Positions 45,239-54,238 of a stretch of 64,000 bases of DNA are shown here, piece by piece (the first letter of the stretch is position 1; each line of letters begins with the position of its first letter). A model generated the notes under the pieces. The model had not been told where the DNA came from. It ran no database searches and worked only from the letters and a program-made list of their open reading frames with translations. A program made the position numbers and the translations under genes. Origin of the DNA: JAIOSF01 sp047159865 (GTDB lineage Bacteria > Campylobacterota > Campylobacteria > Campylobacterales > Arcobacteraceae); assembly GCF_047159865.1 (NCBI RefSeq), contig NZ_AP038804.1, positions 1 to 64,000 of the forward strand. The letters run 5' to 3'.

Positions 45239-46192
45239 CTAAGTAACTTCTACAACATCATCCCAAGAAATTGATAAAAATAAGTTTTCATCACTTAAAC
45301 ATACTGGTGAGTATACTGTAAATATATTGTTATCAAACTGTACATCTAATATATATTTATCCCCTTGAAAGCTTTGTGATACTATAGATACTTTGTACTC
45401 CCCTGCTTCATCACTTAACCTACACTCATCTACTCTTACACAATACTCTATATCATCTTTTTTGATAAAATTCGCTATTCCAAAACTTTTGGCGATATTT
45501 TTTGTTTTTGGTTTTTTGTAGATATTTACAGGGGTATCATACTGCATGATTTTGCCATCTTCCAAATAGATGATTTTGTCACTCATCGCCATCGCTTCAC
45601 TACTATCGTGTGTAACTATGATGGCTGTTTTATGTGTTGACTTTAGTATTTGTAAAAGCTCTTTTTGAATTTGTGATTTTAGCATAGTATCTATTCCACT
45701 AAAAGGTTCATCGAGTAAAATAAGTTCAGGATTAAGTGCCATTGCTCGAATGAGAGCAACTCTTTGTTGCTGACCACCTGATAATTCATGTGGATATCTT
45801 TTTTCATATCCACTTAAGTGTACTAGTTCTAGTAACTCTTTTGCAATTTTATTTTTTTCCTCTTTTTGATAGTTTTCAATTCCAAATGTGATATTATCAA
45901 AAATAGTCATATGGGGAAAAAGTGCATAGTTTTGAAATACAAAACCAATATTTCTTTTTTGTGGTTCTATAAATATTTTTTGGTCTGATAAAATTTTGTT
46001 ATTTAAACATAATATTCCCGTTTTACTTTGCTCAAATCCAGCAATAATATTCAACAAAGTACTTTTACCACTTCCACTTTTTCCTAAAAGTGATATAATT
46101 TTTCCTTTTTCTATATCAAGTGTTATATCTTTTAAAATTTCATTATTGTCAAAAGATTTTGATATATTGTTAAGAGTTAGTATGTTTTTCAT
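45239..46192 (-). CDS. fbpC: Ferric iron ABC transporter, ATP-binding protein
   Basis: FbpC powers periplasmic-binding-protein-dependent uptake of free ferric iron. The 317-residue protein has Walker A LLGKSGSGKST, the Q loop (VFQNYALFPHMT), LSGGQQQRVALIRA, Walker B LILLDEPFSG and the switch His (VTHDSSEAMAMS). The C-terminal regulatory domain of the family (about 230-317) is short. The gene overlaps fbpB by 23 bp. It converges on the helicase gene with a 2-bp gap. Confidence 0.92.
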   Translation of the reverse strand: MKNILTLNNISKSFDNNEILKDITLDIEKGKIISLLGKSGSGKSTLLNIIAGFEQSKTGILCLNNKILSDQKIFIEPQKRNIGFVFQNYALFPHMTIFDNITFGIENYQKEEKNKIAKELLELVHLSGYEKRYPHELSGGQQQRVALIRAMALNPELILLDEPFSGIDTMLKSQIQKELLQILKSTHKTAIIVTHDSSEAMAMSDKIIYLEDGKIMQYDTPVNIYKKPKTKNIAKSFGIANFIKKDDIEYCVRVDECRLSDEAGEYKVSIVSQSFQGDKYILDVQFDNNIFTVYSPVCLSDENLFLSISWDDVVEVT

Positions 46193-47783
46193 TGCTTTCC
46201 TTCAAAGTATAAATGATTGGTATGATTGATATTAAAACTATAGTAAGAGCATAAATAGAAGATTCTTGAACCATATCAATAGATGCCAACTCATATGTTT
46301 TTGTTGAGAGTGTTTCATAGTTAAAAGGTCTCAAAATAAGTGTTGCTGGTAACTCTTTTAAAATATCTATAAAAACTAAAATAAAAGCAGCAATAACACC
46401 ACTTTTTATAAGTGGAAAATCTACTTTTACGAGTGTAGTTAAAAATGATTTATTTAAACTTCGTGAAGCTTTGTTTACATTGATTCCTACTTTTTCAAAT
46501 GAAGATTCTACACTATTTAAAGCAACTGCCAAAAATCGTACTATATAACCAAAACAAAGTATAAATAGTGTACCACCTAAAAGAAGCTTATCAAAGCCAA
46601 AATTTTCAATAAGGTAGTTATCTATAGTTGTACTTAAAATGATCACACCAACAGCAATAACAGCTCCTGGAATAGAGTATCCTAAAGTAGCAATTTTTAA
46701 AAGATATTTCATATACTTATTATCAAAAATTCTTGCACTATATCCTAATATAATTGCAATCATTACTATCAACAAAGCAGAAATAGAAGCCGCAAAAAAA
46801 CTATTTAAAATAGTTTGAACATACTCCTCATCTAAAACAAAAGAATAATGTATAAGTGAGTATTTTACTATCCAAATAATAGGAATCAAAAAACCAAAAG
46901 TAAATGGTATAAGTAAAAATCCTATGATAAGTATCTGACCTACTAAATTTGTTTTTATTTTTTTTATAGGAGTTGATACAGACTCTACTTTATATCGAGC
47001 CCCTCCTCTATTAAACTTTTCTATAATAAGTATAGTAAAAACCATTGCCATTGCAATAGTAGAGATATACGCGGCGCTATTTGCGTCATTGAGTCCAAAC
47101 CAAGCTGTAAATACAGCAGTACTCAAAGTATCTACTCCAAAATATTTTACCAAACCATATTCACTAATAGTTTCCATCATCACCAAAGACAATGCCCCAA
47201 TAATAGCAGGTCGTGAAAGTGGTAATATAATTTTATAAAATATTTTAAATCTACCAATCCCTAATGATAAGGCAGGATTTAATAAAAAGCTAGAATGTTT
47301 TGAAAAAGAAGATTTCACAATAAGATAAATATATGGATAAAGCGCCAAAGCTAAAATAATAATAACCGACTTCATATTTAAAACATCAAAGTAATCTTTG
47401 ATTCCCATATCTCTTAAAAAAAGATGTAGTGGTCCATAAAACCCTAAAATATCAGAATAGATAAATCCTAAAATATAAGAAGGGATAATAAACGGCAAAA
47501 TAAGTACAATAGAGAAAAACTTAGAAAACCGAAAGTTATAAAAAGTTACAAAATACGCACTTCCTACTCCAAAAATTAAACTTAGACTACAAACACCTGC
47601 TAATAAAATTAGCGTGTTTATAATATAGTCATTTAAAACTGTTTCTTTTAAGTGAGTTAATGTATCACTTTGTGCACCAAAAGCATTTGAAACGATTAAT
47701 GCAATTGGTACAATCAAAATAAAAGTAAGAAGAGTGGATATATTTATCCAGCTAGATGGTATTTGTAATTTTTTGAACATCAA
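46170..47783 (-). CDS. fbpB: Ferric iron ABC transporter, permease protein
   Basis: The 537-residue permease is a fusion of two homologous halves with about 12 membrane helices. Each half carries an EAA-type loop (for example ALSLGIGRFKIFYKIILPL near residue 185 and NKASRSLNKSFLTTLVKVDFPL near 450), the site that contacts the ATPase. This layout is FbpB/SfuB-like, typical of ferric iron importers. It follows fbpA by 2 bp and overlaps fbpC. There is no reason to expect a different metal, but phosphonate or thiamine importers share the fold. Confidence 0.9.
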   Translation of the reverse strand: MMFKKLQIPSSWINISTLLTFILIVPIALIVSNAFGAQSDTLTHLKETVLNDYIINTLILLAGVCSLSLIFGVGSAYFVTFYNFRFSKFFSIVLILPFIIPSYILGFIYSDILGFYGPLHLFLRDMGIKDYFDVLNMKSVIIILALALYPYIYLIVKSSFSKHSSFLLNPALSLGIGRFKIFYKIILPLSRPAIIGALSLVMMETISEYGLVKYFGVDTLSTAVFTAWFGLNDANSAAYISTIAMAMVFTILIIEKFNRGGARYKVESVSTPIKKIKTNLVGQILIIGFLLIPFTFGFLIPIIWIVKYSLIHYSFVLDEEYVQTILNSFFAASISALLIVMIAIILGYSARIFDNKYMKYLLKIATLGYSIPGAVIAVGVIILSTTIDNYLIENFGFDKLLLGGTLFILCFGYIVRFLAVALNSVESSFEKVGINVNKASRSLNKSFLTTLVKVDFPLIKSGVIAAFILVFIDILKELPATLILRPFNYETLSTKTYELASIDMVQESSIYALTIVLISIIPIIYTLKESNEKHTNS

Positions 47784-47785
47784 TA

Positions 47786-48793
47786 TTATTTCCAGTTCAC
47801 CTCATTGAATATTTTTACTGCTTTTGCATTGTTTTTACCTAACTCTTCTAAATCTAAAGTATCTTCTTTAAAAGTTCCCCAAGATTCTAAAAGTGCAGAT
47901 GGTTTAACATTTTTATTTACAGGATATTCATAGTTTGCTTCTGCAAACATACCTTGAGCTTTAGGTGATACTAAGAATTCTAACAGTTTAACAGCATTTT
48001 CTTTATTTTTACTATATTTAGCAACACCCGCTCCTGAGATATTTATATGTGCTCCTCTATCATTTTGATTAGGAAAAAAAACACCCATTTTTTCTCCAAC
48101 TTTTACTTCGCTTGTTTTTTTTGAGTTTAAAAGTTTTCCTACATAATAAGTATTTACAACAGCAACATCACCAACATTTGCAGCAACTGCTTTCATTTGA
48201 TCTCTGTCACTTCCTTTTGGTGTTCTTGCAAAATTATTCACCATACCTTTTGCCCAAGCTTTTGCATTTTTTTCACCATCATGAGCTATCATTGACGCTA
48301 AAAGCGACTGGTTGTAGATATTACTTGCTTTTCTAATTAAAACTTTACCTTTAAACTTTGGAGATGTTAAGTCTTCATAAGTAGATAGTTCCGAAGGGTT
48401 CACCTTATCTTTGTTGTATACAATAACTCTTGCTCTTTTTGTCAAAGCAAACCAGTATCCATTTTTTTGTCTTAAATTTTCTGGTACAGCTTCATTTAAA
48501 ATTTTAGAGTTAATAGTTTGCAGTAAACCTTTTTCTTGTGCTAAATATAATCGACCTGCATCTGAAGTGATTAAAATATCAGCAGGAGAGTTTTTCCCTT
48601 CACTTTCTAATCTGTTGATAAGTTCATTTGCTTTTGCTTTTACAATATTTACTTTAATACCTGTATTTTTTTCAAACATCTTATAAAGTTGCTTATCTGT
48701 ATCATAATGTCTATGAGAATAGATATTTACCTCTTGAGTTGCAGAAAATCCGATTGTTGCTACAAGTGCAGTAGCTAATATATTTTTTAACAT
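47786..48793 (-). CDS. fbpA: Ferric iron ABC transporter, periplasmic binding protein
   Basis: FbpA binds Fe3+ in the periplasm. The 335-residue protein has a signal peptide (residues 1-18), the mature N terminus EVNIYSHRHYDTDKQLYKMF, and a tyrosine pair in NTYYVGKLL in the C-terminal lobe, as in iron-binding members of this family. The upstream region has two Fur-box-like sequences, which fits repression under iron sufficiency. It is first in the fbpABC operon. Confidence 0.93.
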   Translation of the reverse strand: MLKNILATALVATIGFSATQEVNIYSHRHYDTDKQLYKMFEKNTGIKVNIVKAKANELINRLESEGKNSPADILITSDAGRLYLAQEKGLLQTINSKILNEAVPENLRQKNGYWFALTKRARVIVYNKDKVNPSELSTYEDLTSPKFKGKVLIRKASNIYNQSLLASMIAHDGEKNAKAWAKGMVNNFARTPKGSDRDQMKAVAANVGDVAVVNTYYVGKLLNSKKTSEVKVGEKMGVFFPNQNDRGAHINISGAGVAKYSKNKENAVKLLEFLVSPKAQGMFAEANYEYPVNKNVKPSALLESWGTFKEDTLDLEELGKNNAKAVKIFNEVNWK

Positions 48794-48804
48794 ATTTATC
48801 CTTT

Positions 48805-48823
48805 ATTACTAATAATCATTATC
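48805..48823. promoter_or_regulatory. Fur box 1 upstream of fbpA
   Basis: This 19-bp site matches 15 of 19 bases of the classical Fur consensus GATAATGATAATCATTATC. It lies 12-30 bp upstream of the fbpA start codon, where it could block transcription start or early elongation. Confidence 0.8.
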
Positions 48824-48855
48824 AAATATTACATAAAATATACTTAATAATACTT

Positions 48856-48874
48856 TAATATAATAATCATTATC
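48856..48874. promoter_or_regulatory. Fur box 2 upstream of fbpA
   Basis: A second 15-of-19 match to the Fur consensus shares the exact core AATAATCATTATCAA with site 1 and is displaced by 51 bp. The two sites flank the stretch where the fbpA promoter must lie (48824-48855), allowing a pair of repressor dimers to enclose it. Confidence 0.78.
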
Positions 48875-48909
48875 AACTTTATTATATAAATTTTAATTAT
48901 ATTAGAAAA

Positions 48910-49968
48910 TTATTTTAATAGTTTCTGTAACTCATAAAATGCTTTTGTTTTTCGAATCTTTCCATCTCTATTATCGACAAGTCCATAACCAGGTGCAATA
49001 AGTTGATGCCAAAAAACTTTTTGCACTTTTTGCGAATCTTTTGCAATTTGAAAATACTCCAACATATATCTTGAATAATCATCCTCACTCACACACTCAA
49101 GTTCACTCGTCGGTGCATAAGGTGCTGTTCCACTAAGCGGCCAATTTACTTCGGTGATATAGATATCATCGCTTTTCATTTTTGGGCTAAGTTTTACAAG
49201 AGAGTAAAGCATATCAATTTTATTTTTCGTATCAAAAATTCCCATTTGCGTATTTGTAGGAGCACCTCTTCTATCAACATAAAGCAAAGAGGAAAGTTTG
49301 TCAAACTTTATAGGAAAATTATTGAACAAAGCTCGTATAGTATAGTGATACTCAAAGTCAATAACAGATGGACCTAAGAGTTTGAGTGTAGAATACTTTT
49401 CATCCCTTATATCTTGTACAGTTTTATAAAAATCAAGATACTCTTTCACTGCAAAAAAGCCCCACTTTGCTCTATTGATTGTTGTTCCAATTTGATACTC
49501 TTGTGTTATATCTTTAAAGGTATTAAATATTTCCATTATGTGTAACTTTAATAGGTCAATATCTTCTATATGAATTCTATCTTGCATTATATTTAAAAGG
49601 ATTTTTTTGTCAGTGCCAAAACTTTTAACAAACTCATAATATCTATCTAAATTTTGTATATCACTTAATGGGACTCTAATGATTAACGACTTTACTCCAA
49701 GCTCTTCTATAAGCTCTTGTTGAAACTCACCTTTATCTAAGTTTACACCCAAACCATAGAACTCCTCTTTCAAAAAATCCTTGGACTGTTTTTTAGTGAA
49801 TATTTTCATCAATGAAACAGATAATGGAAACATAAAAAGTGTCGTTCCTAACATCTTTAAAAAGTCATTTTTATATCTTTTTCTCATTGTTTTTTTGTAT
49901 GATTTATCTCTAATAACATGCGGTTGATCAGAATATTCATCCCATATAAATGGTGTTTTTTGTTCCAT
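48910..49968 (-). CDS. Membrane-anchored glycosidase-like TIM-barrel protein
   Basis: This 352-residue protein has a short cytoplasmic N terminus (1-35), one membrane helix (about 38-56) and a periplasmic domain. The alternating beta-strand/helix pattern from residue 68 on (FYGLGVNLDKG, SLIIRVPLSD, KILLNIMQD, YITEVNWPLSG with Glu273) suggests a TIM barrel of glycoside hydrolase clan A type, with Glu273 a candidate nucleophile. The matching acid/base Glu after an Asn is not obvious; QIGTTINRAKW is in the expected place. I do not recognise a named family. It ends a minus-strand operon of LPS core genes 1 bp after the DNA ligase. Confidence 0.6.
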   Translation of the reverse strand: MEQKTPFIWDEYSDQPHVIRDKSYKKTMRKRYKNDFLKMLGTTLFMFPLSVSLMKIFTKKQSKDFLKEEFYGLGVNLDKGEFQQELIEELGVKSLIIRVPLSDIQNLDRYYEFVKSFGTDKKILLNIMQDRIHIEDIDLLKLHIMEIFNTFKDITQEYQIGTTINRAKWGFFAVKEYLDFYKTVQDIRDEKYSTLKLLGPSVIDFEYHYTIRALFNNFPIKFDKLSSLLYVDRRGAPTNTQMGIFDTKNKIDMLYSLVKLSPKMKSDDIYITEVNWPLSGTAPYAPTSELECVSEDDYSRYMLEYFQIAKDSQKVQKVFWHQLIAPGYGLVDNRDGKIRKTKAFYELQKLLK

Positions 49969-49969
49969 A

Positions 49970-50788
49970 TTATTGCTCTCTTATTCTTAAATATATAGGA
50001 AATCTAGGCTTCCCATACTTGGTGATATTTTGGTATTTGAAGGTGATTGTTGTTCCTGTTTTTGGTGGATTATTTCTAAATTTATCACTCAATCCACTCC
50101 CTATTTTAAATATAATTTGACTAGGAAGTTGACAAATAATAGCCCCTACTTTATCAAAATATTTACCTTTTCCTTCTGTATATCCAATAATTTTGCACTC
50201 GGTATCTTTGAATTTTTTTATCTTCAAAGCTTTGTTTGTTCGCTTATTTATATACAAAGTATTAGGGTCACGAACAACAATTCCCTCACCTTTTTTCTCT
50301 TCAATCTCGTCTAAAAAATCATTTTGATGTTGTTTATTTTTTATTATTATTTGTGGCAATATCTTTATATTTTCATTTTCATAAGGTTTTACTTTTTCTA
50401 ATCTTTGAAATAACATCCCTTTTGCATTTGGAACTTCATAAATATAATGTTTGATTTCATCCCAATTTTTTGATGGAACTTTATCTCTAACAATGGAAGA
50501 GATATTTTCAAAATCATCTCTTTTACTCCAAAGTTCACCATCTATCTCAAAGTTTGGATAGTCTTTTGTGAACCATTGTGGTGCATGTATAATTTTACCA
50601 CTTCTACTTAAAAGCTGTTTCCCATCCCAGTATGCTCTTATACCATCAAGCTTTTCACTCATAACCCAACCTGTAATATTTTGATCTTTGTATGTTTTTA
50701 GAAGAAAAAGTTCAGGTTTTGAAGCCAATAAAGATGAAGATAAAAAAGAGCTAATAATCGATACTTGAATAATCTTTTGTAACTTCAT
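49970..50788 (-). CDS. ligE: Secreted ATP-dependent DNA ligase, LigE type
   Basis: This 272-residue ligase has a signal peptide (about residues 1-22) followed by a minimal ligase core. Motif I is SEKLDGIRAYWDG with adenylated Lys46, motif III is EIDGEL, motif IV GEGIVVRDP and motif V LKIKKFK. A C-terminal OB-type domain with EGKGKYF follows. Small LigE proteins of Gram-negative bacteria are periplasmic and have been linked to biofilm DNA or natural competence. It is embedded in the LPS core operon (12 bp after waaF), with no competence gene beside it. Confidence 0.9.
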   Translation of the reverse strand: MKLQKIIQVSIISSFLSSSLLASKPELFLLKTYKDQNITGWVMSEKLDGIRAYWDGKQLLSRSGKIIHAPQWFTKDYPNFEIDGELWSKRDDFENISSIVRDKVPSKNWDEIKHYIYEVPNAKGMLFQRLEKVKPYENENIKILPQIIIKNKQHQNDFLDEIEEKKGEGIVVRDPNTLYINKRTNKALKIKKFKDTECKIIGYTEGKGKYFDKVGAIICQLPSQIIFKIGSGLSDKFRNNPPKTGTTITFKYQNITKYGKPRFPIYLRIREQ

Positions 50789-50800
50789 ATTATAAAGCCT

Positions 50801-51763
50801 TTAGATGATTGATTCTTGCTGTAATCGTTCTAGTACATCTTGTGCCGTAATAAGTTTCATACAGGCATGATTTTCTTTTTCATCTTTGAGAGGACATACT
50901 CTCTTCATACAGGGACTACACTCCATTTCTTTTCGTAATAGCATCTCGTGAGTATTTTGCCATTGATTTGTTTCATTGTGTCTAGTAGGTCCAAAAATAC
51001 AAACTGTTGGAACATCAAAAGCCGCTGCTACATGCATAGGTCCAGAGTCATTAGTGATAAACAAGTCTAAATTTGAGATATTTTCAATAAGCTCTTCTAC
51101 ACTTGTTTTACCAGCTAGGTTTTCATAGTTGTTTACGCCAGATTTTACCAAAGATTTTTCAATATCTCCTGCTATCTCAGTTTCACTAGGTCCACCAAAT
51201 ATTTTGATATCGTAGTATTTAGAAAGAACAATTGCAACTTTCGCAAACTCTGCAGGATACCATCTTTTAGCACTTCCATAGGTAGCTCCAGGATTAATTC
51301 CCAGTATTTTTTTTGTACTCTCTTTTTTTTCTAAATTTTGATAAATTTTAAGTTTTTGAGGTTTTGTATTAATCTTGAGGCTACGATTGATAAAGTCATT
51401 GTAGCGTATCACCTGATGTGTTTTTAGCTTTTTATCAAATCTTTTATAATAAAATTTTTTCTTCGCATCAATAAAATAAAGTAAAAACTTTGTAGTAAAA
51501 TTTTTTCTAAAACTAATTGCCAAATCAAATTTTTTCTCTTTTTTTGCTAATTTAAAAAGATTTTTATATCGGTTGCCTTTTGATTTACTATTATCTATTA
51601 TTATATTATTTACATTTGGATGTTCTAAAAAAAGCTTTGTAGATACAAATGAACCAAAAATAGTAAATTTAGCACTAGGATATGTTTGTACTATATTTTC
51701 AATTGCAGGTGTTGCCATAACAGCATCACCAAGCCAAGTTGGTATCTCTATAAATATTTTCAC
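50801..51763 (-). CDS. waaF: ADP-heptose--LPS heptosyltransferase II
   Basis: WaaF adds the second heptose of the inner LPS core. The 320-residue GT9 enzyme begins with EIPTWLGDAVMATPAI. The UDP/ADP-heptose-binding segments NPGATYGSAKRWYPAEF and TNDSGPMHVAAA match WaaF rather than WaaC, and the C-terminal CSPCMKRVCPL with HACM is a feature of WaaF. It follows hldE by 25 bp and is cytoplasmic, peripheral on the inner membrane. Confidence 0.92.
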   Translation of the reverse strand: MKIFIEIPTWLGDAVMATPAIENIVQTYPSAKFTIFGSFVSTKLFLEHPNVNNIIIDNSKSKGNRYKNLFKLAKKEKKFDLAISFRKNFTTKFLLYFIDAKKKFYYKRFDKKLKTHQVIRYNDFINRSLKINTKPQKLKIYQNLEKKESTKKILGINPGATYGSAKRWYPAEFAKVAIVLSKYYDIKIFGGPSETEIAGDIEKSLVKSGVNNYENLAGKTSVEELIENISNLDLFITNDSGPMHVAAAFDVPTVCIFGPTRHNETNQWQNTHEMLLRKEMECSPCMKRVCPLKDEKENHACMKLITAQDVLERLQQESII

Positions 51764-51788
51764 AAACTATCCTATTATAGTATAAATT

Positions 51789-53225
51789 TTAAGCTTCACT
51801 GGCTTGTATTTTTTCTATAGTTTTTGTGGTACTTTTACCATCCACAAACTGGACAAGTTTAAGCTCACCAGCTATTTCACTACCTACAACTTTTTTACCT
51901 TCATAGTCTCCACCTTTTACTAAAACATCAGGCTTAACTATCTCAATAAGACTAAGTGGAGTATCATCTGTAAATTTTACAACATAATCAACACTTTCCA
52001 AAGCTGCTAAAATATATGCTCTATCATCTTCACAGTTTATAGGTCGATTTGGTCCTTTGAGTGCACTTACACTTGCGTCACTGTTGAGTCCTAAAATAAG
52101 AACATCTCCAAATGATTTAGCTTTATCAAGATATTGAACATGCCCTTTATGCAAAATATCAAAACAGCCATTTGTAAATACTATTTTTTTATTTTGTTTT
52201 TTCAGCCTTGCTACAGTTGATTCGATCTCTTCAAAACTCTTAATGTGTGATTCGATACTACTTTTATGAAGACTACTTTTATACTCTTCTATCTCTTCTA
52301 AAGAAGCTGTTGCAGATCCAATTTTGCCTACAACTACCCCAGCAGCTAAATTTGCAAACTCAATAGAATCGATAATACTTTTTTCTAAAGCCAAACAGTA
52401 CCCTAAAGAAGCTAACACAGTATCTCCAGCACCTGTCACATCAAACACTTCTCTTGCAACGGTTGGTTTTTTTATCACTTTATCGTTTTCATCTAAAATT
52501 GCTATTCCATCTTCACTCAATGTGATCATAGGCACTTGTAAACACGCAGTATTATGTAATTTTTTGAGTGCAACCTTTAAACTCTCATCATCTTTAATAT
52601 CAATTTTAGTAGCAGATTCTGCTTCTTTTTTATTTGGAGTAAGTAAATAACTACCAATGTACTTACTATAATCATCACCCTTAGGATCAACTAAAACTTT
52701 CACCTCTTTACCAGAAGCACAAAAATTTATTTTAGCCATTAAGTTATCAGTAATAACACCTTTCCCATAATCAGAAACTAATACAACATCAAATTGCTCA
52801 ATTATTTTTAAAAGTCCAACAGTAATTAAAGCTTCACTTTCTGCAGATATATCCTCTTTTGACTCTTGGTCATAGCGTATGATTTGTTGTGCAGAAGCTA
52901 TGATTCTACTTTTTTTGGTTGTTTTTCTATTTTCATCACATATTAAATAGTGTCGCACTTTTATATCTTCAAGCATTTGAGTTAACTCTTTAGATACTTC
53001 ATCTTCTCCAACAACTGATATCACCATAACATCAGCACCAAGTGATACAAGATTATTCACAACATTACCTGCACCACCTAAAACAGTTGTTTCTTTTTGA
53101 ATATCAACAACTTGAACAGGTGCTTCAGGTGAAATACGATTTGTACTTCCCCATAAATAATGATCAATCATCAAATCACCAATCACTAAAATATTTGGCT
53201 TCTTTGTAAAATTTGTATCAGGCAT
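51789..53225 (-). CDS. hldE: Bifunctional heptose kinase/adenylyltransferase HldE
   Basis: HldE phosphorylates heptose-7-phosphate and then adenylates the 1-phosphate to give ADP-heptose. The 478-residue fusion has a ribokinase/PfkB-type N half (IGDLMIDHYLWG near the N terminus and DVTGAGDTVLASLGYC near 260) and a nucleotidyltransferase C half with FTNGCFDILHKGHVQYL. Both halves look complete. The start forms a TAATG-type junction with hldD. gmhA and gmhB, needed to feed the pathway, are not in the window. Confidence 0.96.
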   Translation of the reverse strand: MPDTNFTKKPNILVIGDLMIDHYLWGSTNRISPEAPVQVVDIQKETTVLGGAGNVVNNLVSLGADVMVISVVGEDEVSKELTQMLEDIKVRHYLICDENRKTTKKSRIIASAQQIIRYDQESKEDISAESEALITVGLLKIIEQFDVVLVSDYGKGVITDNLMAKINFCASGKEVKVLVDPKGDDYSKYIGSYLLTPNKKEAESATKIDIKDDESLKVALKKLHNTACLQVPMITLSEDGIAILDENDKVIKKPTVAREVFDVTGAGDTVLASLGYCLALEKSIIDSIEFANLAAGVVVGKIGSATASLEEIEEYKSSLHKSSIESHIKSFEEIESTVARLKKQNKKIVFTNGCFDILHKGHVQYLDKAKSFGDVLILGLNSDASVSALKGPNRPINCEDDRAYILAALESVDYVVKFTDDTPLSLIEIVKPDVLVKGGDYEGKKVVGSEIAGELKLVQFVDGKSTTKTIEKIQASEA

Positions 53226-54238
53226 TACTTTTTTACCTCTGTATCAAAAAGTCTTTTTATCTCAGGAATGTATGCTTTTATACCCTCTTCCATAGATACT
53301 TGTGGCTCATACCCTAAGTTCTCTTTTGTTGTTTCAATATTTGCTTGAGTAAAAAACTGATACGAACCTATGAATGGATTAGGCATATACTCTTTTCCAT
53401 TATCAATTTTAAGCTCTTTTTGTAAAATATTTACAATATCTTCAAAACTTCTAGCTTTTCCTGTTCCTACATTATATACGCCAGATTTTTTAGGTTTACA
53501 AGCTTTAATATTGGCTTGAATAATATCGTCAATATAGATAAAATCTCTCAAAATCTTATCACTACCTTCAAAAAGTTTTGGAGTAAGACCTTTTAAAATT
53601 TGATGACCAAACTGCACTACCATAGAAGCTGTCGAGTTTTTGAAAAATTCTCTAGGACCATAAACATTGAAATACTTTAGTCCAACGATAGAGATATCTA
53701 AATCTTTTTTAAGGTATTGGGCTGTGATATTATCCATCATCACTTTTGAAAAACCATAAGCGTTGTTAGGTTGTTCATAGCCAACTTCAAATCTATCGCT
53801 ATCTCCGTAAGTAGCAGCTGAACTTGCATATATCATATTTGCACTATGTTTTATAGCAATTTTAAGAAGATCTTCATAAGCATTTACATTTGTTTTCATC
53901 ATCAAATCTTGTTCACCAACAGTTGTATCAGATATCGCTGCTTGATGAAAAATATAATCAAAGCTATAATTTTCTTCTAACTCCTGTAAAGCAATTTTAT
54001 CGTTAATATCACCACTAATTACTATACCTTTAAAACCCAAAAGATTCTTAAAGTGTCCAAAACTTTTTAAGTTTCCATTTGAAAAAGTCTCTCCACTTCT
54101 AAACATATCAAAAGCCACAACTCTAGCTTGCGGATAATTTTCTTGAAAATAAAATGCTAAACTACTCCCTATAAATCCAGCAGCTCCTGTTATTAAAATT
54201 GTTTTATTATTAAAATCTATGTTTGTATATTTGTTCAT
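53225..54238 (-). CDS. hldD: ADP-L-glycero-D-manno-heptose 6-epimerase
   Basis: HldD is an NADP-dependent short-chain epimerase that makes ADP-L-glycero-D-manno-heptose. The 337-residue protein has the Rossmann loop ITGAAGFIGSSL, the catalytic Ser/Thr and Tyr-x3-Lys (YASSAATYGD and NNAYGFSKVMMD) and the family segment KYFNVYGPREFFK. It overlaps the GT9 gene upstream by 4 bp and hldE downstream by 1 bp, which places the enzymes of heptose activation and transfer in one message. Confidence 0.95.
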   Translation of the reverse strand: MNKYTNIDFNNKTILITGAAGFIGSSLAFYFQENYPQARVVAFDMFRSGETFSNGNLKSFGHFKNLLGFKGIVISGDINDKIALQELEENYSFDYIFHQAAISDTTVGEQDLMMKTNVNAYEDLLKIAIKHSANMIYASSAATYGDSDRFEVGYEQPNNAYGFSKVMMDNITAQYLKKDLDISIVGLKYFNVYGPREFFKNSTASMVVQFGHQILKGLTPKLFEGSDKILRDFIYIDDIIQANIKACKPKKSGVYNVGTGKARSFEDIVNILQKELKIDNGKEYMPNPFIGSYQFFTQANIETTKENLGYEPQVSMEEGIKAYIPEIKRLFDTEVKK

